Positions 6,383 through 11,030 of a stretch of 11,030 nt of DNA are shown one piece after another. This DNA comes from an uncultured Clostridia bacterium (GTDB taxonomy: Bacteria; Bacillota; Clostridia; Lachnospirales; Lachnospiraceae): assembly GCA_946186175.1 (NCBI GenBank), contig CAMHMG010000097.1:1-11030 (forward strand), given 5' to 3'. The notes below the pieces were generated by a model that was given only the letters and a program-made list of their open reading frames with translations, did no database searches and had not been told where the DNA came from. A program made the position numbers and the translations under genes. Numbering within the stretch: the stretch's first letter is position 1; each line of letters starts with the position of its first letter.

Positions 6383-7870
6383 ATGAATTACTTACATAAC
6401 GTTAATCCATACAGCATTTTTAAACAGCATGGAAGAGATAAATTACATCTCTTAGAAAGAGTGAGATTATTGTTTGATAAGGATAGTTTTGTCGAATTTT
6501 ATCCGGATGAAGATAATAACTGTAAGGGTTATGATGGAGTGATTACAGGATATGGTACTATATTCAGACAGAGAGTATATTTTTACGGACAGGATTTTAC
6601 CTGCATGGGAGGAACCTTTGGTTATCAGCACAGTATGCAGATTATAGCCATCATCAAAGAGGCTATTAATAATAAATGTCCGGTGATTGGAATATATGAT
6701 GGCGGCGGGGCACGGATACAGGAAGGAGCAGCCGCTGTTGCAGGCTGTGGTGAGTTGTTTGCAATTAACACTCTTGCTTCGGGTTATATACCACAGATAT
6801 CAATAATTGCGGGAACATGTGCAGGTGGAGCGGTATATTCACCGGGACTTACGGATTTTGTATTTACTATTGATGGGATAAGCAATATGTTTGTGACAGG
6901 AGCAAAGGTAATCAATGAGGTACAGGGAACTGATTATCTTATTGAGGAGCTTGGTGGTGCGCGCATTCATTCAGAGAAGAGTGGAGTCGCCCATTTTCAT
7001 ATGGAAGATGAGCTCTCATGTTATGAGCAGGTCAGAAGGCTTATTGACATTTTACCTCCTTATTACATGGAATCAAGGACTTATAGGGTTGACCTGTACC
7101 ATGAGAAGGATATCTCAGATATATATGATATTCTGCCTCGTGATAATTGGGATGAGTATGATGTGATACCATTAATTGAAGTGATTTTGGATGATGATTC
7201 ATTTATCGAGGTACATAAGAACTTTGCAAAGAACATAGTGACGGGGTTTGGTCTTCTTGGAGGTATAACGGTAGGAATAGTTGCAAGCCAGACACTGTAT
7301 GAAGGCGGTTCTATTGATATTGATGCTGTAGACAAGGCGACAAGATTTGTTGAGTATTGTGATTGTTATAATATTCCGATTATTACGTTAGTCGATTCTA
7401 CAGGATTTGTGATGACGGCAGAACAGGAACACAATGGGTTAATAAGACATGGGGCTAAGATTATTCATGCCTATGCCAATGCAACAACAATAAGGCTTAC
7501 TGTCGTTCTGCGTAAGGCATATGGCGGACCATATATATTATATGGATGCAGACAGCTTGGCGCCGATAGACATTATGTATGGCCGCATGCTGAAGTTGCA
7601 GTTATGAAAGCAGAGGGAGCGGTGGCAGTTATAAGTCACAGTCAACTGGGAAAACTTGAAGGTGTAGAAAAGGAAGAATTTCTGAAAGAACAGTTAGCAA
7701 GTTACAAGGAAAAATATATGAACAGCAAAATGGTTCTTGAAAAGAAATTTGTTGATGGGCAGATCAAACCGGAGCATACAAGAAGAGTACTATATCAGGA
7801 TTTGCTAAGATTGTCCAACAAAGCATACGGACCGGTAGTTTCGAAGAAACATAGTAATATGCCCGTATAG
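6383..7870 (+). CDS. acyl-CoA carboxyltransferase subunit (propionyl-/methylmalonyl-CoA type), stand-alone
   Basis: A 495-residue member of the biotin-dependent carboxyltransferase family (PccB, MmdA, GcdA-like). These enzymes move a carboxyl group between carboxybiotin and an acyl-CoA. Both crotonase-like halves are present. The N half has GGGARIQEG (107-115), an oxyanion loop CAGGAVYSPGLTDF (146-159) and EELGGARIH...SGVAHF (188-205). The C half has QEHNGLIRHGAK (348-359), AYGGPY (379-384, oxyanion G381/G382) and ADRHYVWPHAEVAVM (394-408). Length is near the family norm. It is odd that the usual D-x-PGF-x-PG loop is DSTGFVMTAEQE (338-349) and that GGAY is GGPY. No biotin carboxylase, carrier or sodium-pump gene adjoins it, so partners must be elsewhere or its role is atypical. 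The substrate cannot be read from sequence. Confidence 0.92.
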   Translation: MNYLHNVNPYSIFKQHGRDKLHLLERVRLLFDKDSFVEFYPDEDNNCKGYDGVITGYGTIFRQRVYFYGQDFTCMGGTFGYQHSMQIIAIIKEAINNKCPVIGIYDGGGARIQEGAAAVAGCGELFAINTLASGYIPQISIIAGTCAGGAVYSPGLTDFVFTIDGISNMFVTGAKVINEVQGTDYLIEELGGARIHSEKSGVAHFHMEDELSCYEQVRRLIDILPPYYMESRTYRVDLYHEKDISDIYDILPRDNWDEYDVIPLIEVILDDDSFIEVHKNFAKNIVTGFGLLGGITVGIVASQTLYEGGSIDIDAVDKATRFVEYCDCYNIPIITLVDSTGFVMTAEQEHNGLIRHGAKIIHAYANATTIRLTVVLRKAYGGPYILYGCRQLGADRHYVWPHAEVAVMKAEGAVAVISHSQLGKLEGVEKEEFLKEQLASYKEKYMNSKMVLEKKFVDGQIKPEHTRRVLYQDLLRLSNKAYGPVVSKKHSNMPV

Positions 7871-7884
7871 AGTTACTATTCAAG

Positions 7885-7953
7885 TACGATATATATTCAC
7901 CCGGTTGTTCGGTATGCTTGCATAACCGAATGACAGAGTGATTATATATCGTA
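7885..7953. repeat. large two-tier imperfect hairpin between convergent genes
   Basis: Outer arms 7886-7900 and 7938-7952 match at 14 of 15 positions, plus one more pair at 7885/7953. Inside, TTCGGTATGC (7908-7917) pairs with 7920-7930 with one bulged A and a two-base loop. No T-run follows on either strand, so it is not a standard terminator, though it adjoins one at 7958-7981. It could be a processed 3' end structure or a small RNA; its function is unknown. Confidence 0.6.
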
Positions 7954-7981
7954 AAAAAAGGGGAACCCAACGGTTCCCCTT
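7953..7981 (-). terminator. rho-independent terminator of the Cys/Gly-rich gene
   Basis: A perfect 10-bp stem (7958-7967 with 7972-7981) around CAAC is followed, on the minus strand, by a run of seven T residues (complement of 7953-7959, overlapping the stem foot). It lies just 3' of the gene ending at 7999. On the plus strand no T-run follows, so it mainly serves the minus-strand gene. Confidence 0.85.
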
Positions 7982-7998
7982 CTGCGTGAAAGCAATGA

Positions 7999-8241
7999 TC
8001 AACATCCGCAGCCACAGCCGCCTGAGTTGTTATTGCCACAACCGCACAAAAGAAGTAAAATAATAATGATGCATGAGCAATTGTTTCCGGCAAATCCGCA
8101 GCCATCATTTCCACCAAAGAAACCATTGCCACAGCCATTATCATTACCGTTACCGCAGCAGAATAAGAGAAGCAAAATAATGATGATCCATGAGCAGTTG
8201 TTGCTTCCACAACCGCAGTTTGTAGCTGATAAGTCACCCAT
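7999..8241 (-). CDS. small Cys/Gly-rich protein with duplicated hydrophobic core
   Basis: An 80-residue protein with 14 cysteines and about 19 glycines, built of two similar halves. Each half has NNCS, then one residue (W or C), then the hydrophobic block IIIILLLL, then a Cys/Gly/Asn-rich tail. The block is flanked by cysteines in both copies. The duplication is visible in the DNA: 8051-8085 and 8168-8202 match at 31 of 35 bases. The start is the ATG at 8239-8241, because GGAGG (8250-8254) lies eight bases upstream; the longer frame would start with a TTG inside that site. A strong terminator follows, so this is probably a real, separately expressed gene. The cores are short for membrane spans. 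Possible roles are a spore-coat or envelope small protein or a metal-binding peptide; none is shown. Similar small proteins occur, as far as I recall, in other Lachnospiraceae. Confidence 0.75.
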   Translation of the reverse strand: MGDLSATNCGCGSNNCSWIIIILLLLFCCGNGNDNGCGNGFFGGNDGCGFAGNNCSCIIIILLLLCGCGNNNSGGCGCGC

Positions 8242-8249
8242 ATGGAATT

Positions 8250-8254
8250 CCTCC
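8250..8254 (-). promoter_or_regulatory. ribosome binding site of the Cys/Gly-rich gene
   Basis: A perfect GGAGG on the minus strand, eight bases before the ATG at 8241. Its strength supports the reality of this small gene and decides its start. Confidence 0.8.
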
Positions 8255-8348
8255 AAAATTATCTTTGCACTAATATACTATGACAGATTACATGGAAGTG
8301 TTACACATTTGGTATTGAAATAATTTAGAAACAGTTACTAATTTTGTG

Positions 8349-8354
8349 TATAAT
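8349..8354 (+). promoter_or_regulatory. extended -10 promoter toward the dehydratase gene
   Basis: A perfect TATAAT preceded by TGTG. A -35 is poor (TTAGAA with an 18-base spacer at best). A further TATAAT at 8384-8389 is an alternative. Transcription would begin near 8361, about 80 bases before the ATG at 8441. Confidence 0.5.
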
Positions 8355-8364
8355 TACTTATTTC

Positions 8365-8370
8365 ATTATA
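8365..8370 (-). promoter_or_regulatory. extended -10 promoter toward the Cys/Gly-rich gene
   Basis: On the minus strand the bases read TGT then TATAAT, an extended -10 without a convincing -35. The transcript would start near 8358 with a leader of about 115 bases. It faces the plus-strand -10 at 8349-8354 only ten bases away. Confidence 0.45.
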
Positions 8371-8429
8371 ACAAATCTTGAAGTATAATAAGTTGGTCAA
8401 GACTGATAGACAAACCATATCAAATATAC

Positions 8430-8434
8430 AGGAG
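8430..8434 (+). promoter_or_regulatory. ribosome binding site that fixes the start at 8441
   Basis: AGGAG lies six bases before the ATG at 8441. The longer frame from a TTG at 8378 has no such site and would add a polar stretch unlike the family. Confidence 0.75.
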
Positions 8435-8440
8435 ACGATT

Positions 8441-10426
8441 ATGAAAGAAGAAAAAAATATAGAAGATACTAGTAAAGAAACAAAAAGAATATTTCCTCTC
8501 GAACATTGGCAGGGAATAACGCTTATGCTTATGGCTTATGATGCCTTTGCAATTGCAGCGTCTTTCTTAATGGCTTTATGGTTTAGATTTGATTCTTTTA
8601 ATTCGATTCCGGCTGAGTATATGTCCAGGTATGTTAGATTTCTGCCTATATGCATATTGGGTTCTATTACTATATTTTGGGGTTTTAGACTATATAGGAG
8701 TATATGGAGATTTGCAAGCTATAATGAGTTATATAGAACTGTTCTTGCAACTATTGCCACCTTTATATTTCATATAGCTGGTATTAATCTGTTTTTTGGC
8801 AGTATGCCAAGATCATACTTTGTGTTTGGTATAGTATTACAGTTCATACTTGTAATAGGCGTGAGGTTCACCTATAGATTTGTTCTCTTATTACGCGGGC
8901 AGTTGAGTGATGACGGCACCTTATATAGAAGAGTAATGATTATCGGTGCAGGAGAAGCAGGACAGATAATCCTTCGTGATATCAAACATTCTACTCAGAT
9001 TAATGAGCGTGTGTATTGTATGATTGATGATAACCCTAATAAATGGAATCGTTATATAGACGGAATTCCTATTGTGGGTGGTAAGGACAGTATCTTTGAA
9101 GCTGTGGAGAAGTACACAATTGAGAAGATATATGTTGCGCTTCCAAGTGCAACAGTTGAGGATAGAAGAGAGATACTTAACATATGTAAGGAAACCAGTT
9201 GTGAAGTAAAGAGTCTGCCGGGATTGTATCAGTTCATGACAGGACAGGTTAGTGTGGCATCTATGAAGAAGGTAGATGTTGAGGACCTTCTTGGAAGAGA
9301 TGTAATCAAGGTCAATATGGATGAGATATTCCAATATATCAAAGGTAAGACTGTTTTAGTTACAGGTGGTGGAGGTTCTATCGGAAGTGAGTTGTGTCGT
9401 CAGGTGGCAGATCATCATCCTGAGAAGCTTATCATATTCGATATATATGAGAATAATGCTTATGATATCCAACTAGAGCTTAGAAAGAAACACCCTGAAT
9501 TGTCCCTTGAAGTACTCATTGGCTCTGTAAGAGACAGTAGGAAGATATTTCAGGTGTTCGAGACTTACCATCCTGATATAGTATACCATGCAGCAGCACA
9601 TAAGCATGTACCGCTTATGGAGGACAGTCCATGTGAGGCTATCAAGAATAATGCTATTGGAACATATAAGACTGCTTATGCAGCAATGGCTAACGGATGT
9701 TCAAGGTTTGTTCTGATAAGTACAGATAAAGCAGTTAATCCGACTAATATAATGGGTGCGAGCAAGAGACTCTGCGAGATGATAATCCAGGCATTTGACG
9801 CTAAGATCAAGGAAGGAAAGGCTTCCGAGATACCTCAGCTCTTCACACATCTTATGAAGGATGAGGAGAAGAAAAGAGCTATTGATGTCAACGTTGTGAA
9901 TGCTAAGACAGAGTTTGTTGCAGTACGTTTTGGCAATGTGCTTGGAAGTAACGGATCAGTAATACCTCTGTTTAGGAAGCAGATCGATGCAGGCGGTCCT
10001 GTGACGGTTACCCATCCTGATATAATAAGATACTTCATGACTATTCCTGAGGCAGTAAGTCTTGTTATGCAGGCCGGAGTATATGCTCATGGTGGAGAGA
10101 TATTTGTCCTTGATATGGGTGAGCCGGTTAAGATCGATACACTGGCAAGGAACCTTATTAAGCTGTCGGGTCATAAGCCTGATGTAGATATCAAGGTAGA
10201 ATATACAGGACTTCGTCCGGGAGAAAAGCTCTTTGAAGAGAAGCTCATGGCAGAAGAAGGACTATTAAAGACTGATAATGACCTTATTCATATAGGATGT
10301 CCGATTCCATTTGATATAGAGGTGTTCCTTGGACAGTTAGATGAGCTGATGGATACTGCTTATAAGAATAAGAGTAGTATACGAGAGTTGGTAGAATCGG
10401 TTGTGACTACTTATAAGCCGAGTTAG
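8441..10426 (+). CDS. membrane-bound nucleotide-sugar 4,6-dehydratase (CapD/WbpM/PglF family)
   Basis: A 661-residue protein of the large, membrane-bound branch of the extended SDR family, which makes 4-keto-6-deoxy sugars, usually from UDP-GlcNAc. Four membrane segments lie at about 25-47, 66-87, 101-119 and 127-150. A first Rossmann-like domain carries GAGEAG (169-174). The catalytic SDR domain has TGGGGSIGSE (308-317) for the dinucleotide and AAAHKHVPLME (384-394). STDKAVNPTNIMGASK (427-442) has Met438 where classical SDRs have the catalytic Tyr, as in WbpM and PglF, with K442 retained. RFGNVLGSNGSV (496-507) and GLRPGEKLFEE (590-600) follow. An insertion of roughly 35 residues (about 452-488) separates the lysine helix from RFGNV. 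The product could feed capsule, exopolysaccharide or protein glycosylation. A terminator follows, so it ends its transcript. Confidence 0.95.
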   Translation: MKEEKNIEDTSKETKRIFPLEHWQGITLMLMAYDAFAIAASFLMALWFRFDSFNSIPAEYMSRYVRFLPICILGSITIFWGFRLYRSIWRFASYNELYRTVLATIATFIFHIAGINLFFGSMPRSYFVFGIVLQFILVIGVRFTYRFVLLLRGQLSDDGTLYRRVMIIGAGEAGQIILRDIKHSTQINERVYCMIDDNPNKWNRYIDGIPIVGGKDSIFEAVEKYTIEKIYVALPSATVEDRREILNICKETSCEVKSLPGLYQFMTGQVSVASMKKVDVEDLLGRDVIKVNMDEIFQYIKGKTVLVTGGGGSIGSELCRQVADHHPEKLIIFDIYENNAYDIQLELRKKHPELSLEVLIGSVRDSRKIFQVFETYHPDIVYHAAAHKHVPLMEDSPCEAIKNNAIGTYKTAYAAMANGCSRFVLISTDKAVNPTNIMGASKRLCEMIIQAFDAKIKEGKASEIPQLFTHLMKDEEKKRAIDVNVVNAKTEFVAVRFGNVLGSNGSVIPLFRKQIDAGGPVTVTHPDIIRYFMTIPEAVSLVMQAGVYAHGGEIFVLDMGEPVKIDTLARNLIKLSGHKPDVDIKVEYTGLRPGEKLFEEKLMAEEGLLKTDNDLIHIGCPIPFDIEVFLGQLDELMDTAYKNKSSIRELVESVVTTYKPS

Positions 10427-10430
10427 AATA

Positions 10431-10509
10431 ATAAAATCAAGCTTTGGAATTACAGGAGGTGCATACATAGTTATGCACTTTCTTTTTATATAAGAAACCT
10501 TGATTTTAT
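10431..10509. repeat. 11-bp inverted repeat enclosing the dehydratase terminator
   Basis: ATAAAATCAAG (10431-10441) and CTTGATTTTAT (10499-10509) are perfect reverse complements. They begin four bases after the dehydratase stop codon and enclose the terminator hairpin, so the RNA 3' end could form a longer nested structure. Confidence 0.6.
10457..10487 (+). terminator. terminator of the dehydratase gene
   Basis: GTGCATA (10459-10465) pairs with TATGCAC (10472-10478), extended by one G-U and one A-U pair, and is followed by TTTCTTTTT. An AGGAGG sequence (10454-10459) overlaps the left arm but no gene follows it in a useful frame. Confidence 0.7.
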
Positions 10510-10676
10510 AAGGACTTGACGAATTGGCAACAAATCCGGGAATTGAATATTTCTATGGATTTGGAGTTGATTGTCATGAAGGGTAGAGCTGAAGACAAAG
10601 GATTAAGCAAAGACGATATTGAAAAGATCTAATTAAGGAAACAGGCAGATATGTGTGTGTAGGAAAAACCGATTGA
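10504..10676 (+). pseudogene. possible frameshifted gene remnant
   Basis: A frame open from 10504 to the TAA at 10630-10632 gives 42 residues ending ...AEDKGLSKDDIEKI. From 10632 a second frame continues with IKETGRYVCVGKTD to a stop at 10674-10676. Joined by one frame change, the two read like one hydrophilic helical protein. There is no good start or ribosome binding site, and no family is recognised. Chance open frames in AT-rich DNA are the main alternative. Confidence 0.25.
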
Positions 10677-10703
10677 AAACTAAGCAAAATGTACATATCT
10701 GCC
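10644..10703. repeat. 11-bp perfect inverted repeat
   Basis: GGCAGATATGT (10644-10654) and ACATATCTGCC (10693-10703) are perfect reverse complements 38 bases apart, extendable by two G-U pairs in RNA. The right arm ends two bases from the minus-strand stop codon at 10705-10707. It may be a hairpin at the 3' end of that gene or the end of a small degraded element. Confidence 0.55.
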
Positions 10704-10704
10704 C

Positions 10705-11022
10705 TCATGAAAATGCGTTTTTTATTATAACAGGATTATGACAAATTTCAACATTATTCGTTCGACATATTTCGACAAGATAATTGGATAATGTCGAAGA
10801 GTAGTATTCTATCCATTTATTTATTGAATCAACATATTTATTACCACTGCTTATTTTACTGAAATCAATATAATCTAAATTAGGATAAGTATTTATTACG
10901 TCTATTAAATGTCTATATTCAGTATTGTATTTCTGGGCTATTCCACACATAGATAAGTCTATAGTATTAAGGATGGTTTCTTCTGAGGGAAATCCGGTAT
11001 TACAGAAGTATGTATATGTATA
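10705..11022 (-). CDS. unrecognised protein, 3' part; 5' end missing or broken
   Basis: On the minus strand a frame stays open from 11022 down to the TGA at 10705-10707, about 105 residues. The only ATG (10948-10950) lies in its middle, has no ribosome binding site, and the residues before it (such as NTGFPSEETILNTIDLS) read as natural protein. So the ATG is probably internal. A TAA at 11023-11025 closes the frame near the window edge. Either the gene was broken there by a frameshift, or the true start lies beyond the edge in another frame. The sequence is hydrophilic with many Tyr, Asn and Ile residues and no signal peptide. No motif or family is recognised, and no role is proposed. Confidence 0.45.
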   Translation of the reverse strand, partial: YTYTYFCNTGFPSEETILNTIDLSMCGIAQKYNTEYRHLIDVINTYPNLDYIDFSKISSGNKYVDSINKWIEYYSSTLSNYLVEICRTNNVEICHNPVIIKNAFS

Positions 11023-11030
11023 TTAAATAT

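Noticed and set aside
7764..8237. 157-residue minus-strand frame overlapping the Cys/Gly-rich gene and the end of the carboxyltransferase
   Set aside because: It lacks a good ribosome binding site, crosses two hairpins and the 3' end of a clear plus-strand gene, and is the shifted frame of the repetitive Cys/Gly gene.
8027..8323. 98-residue plus-strand frame rich in Pro/Gln across the Cys/Gly gene
   Set aside because: It is the antisense reading of the Gly/Cys/Asn repeats, with no ribosome binding site, and it crosses the opposite gene's start region.
1..11030. CRISPR arrays, tRNA or rRNA genes
   Set aside because: No regularly spaced repeats, no cloverleaf with GTTCGA-type arm, and no conserved rRNA segments were found by reading.

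Overview
The window looks like chromosomal DNA from a low-GC anaerobic Firmicute, most likely a Lachnospiraceae relative such as Butyrivibrio, Lachnospira or Roseburia. The evidence is AT-rich DNA with strong GGAGG-type ribosome binding sites, an AAA-ATPase-like/DUF1703 gene of a type abundant in such genomes, and a CapD/WbpM-type dehydratase with an insertion near its catalytic lysine. The assignment comes from protein character only; no rRNA or marker gene is present.

Layout: 1-209 is the 3' end of an unrecognised gene, followed by a terminator at 295-328. 418-2010 encodes a 530-residue AAA-ATPase-like/PD-(D/E)XK nuclease-like protein. 2135-3043 and 3161-4063 are two tandem paralogous family 2 glycosyltransferases. 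4209-5168, behind a near-consensus sigma-A promoter, encodes an unrecognised membrane-anchored, highly charged protein. It converges on a minus-strand lytic transglycosylase (5311-6072) across a shared hairpin terminator. A related direct repeat lies on each side of the transglycosylase. After a long structured leader comes an orphan biotin-type carboxyltransferase subunit (6383-7870). It converges on a minus-strand 80-residue Cys/Gly-rich small protein with two near-identical hydrophobic cores (7999-8241). 8441-10426 is a membrane-bound nucleotide-sugar 4,6-dehydratase. The last 600 bases hold a nested hairpin/terminator, possible gene debris, an 11-bp inverted repeat and the 3' part of an unrecognised minus-strand gene.

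Functional reading: the two glycosyltransferases and the dehydratase fit surface glycan synthesis (capsule, exopolysaccharide or protein glycosylation). They are separated by unrelated genes, so this is not a compact polysaccharide operon. The lytic transglycosylase acts on peptidoglycan, and the carboxyltransferase belongs to acyl-CoA metabolism but has no biotin carrier or biotin carboxylase gene beside it. Most genes seem to be separate transcription units, with frequent strand changes.

I see no CRISPR array, tRNA, rRNA, insertion sequence or recognised defence cassette. The best candidates for something undescribed are the duplicated Cys/Gly small protein, the membrane-anchored unknown protein, the structured leader before the carboxyltransferase, the repeat pair around the transglycosylase, and the AAA/nuclease-like protein, whose family has no settled role that I know of.
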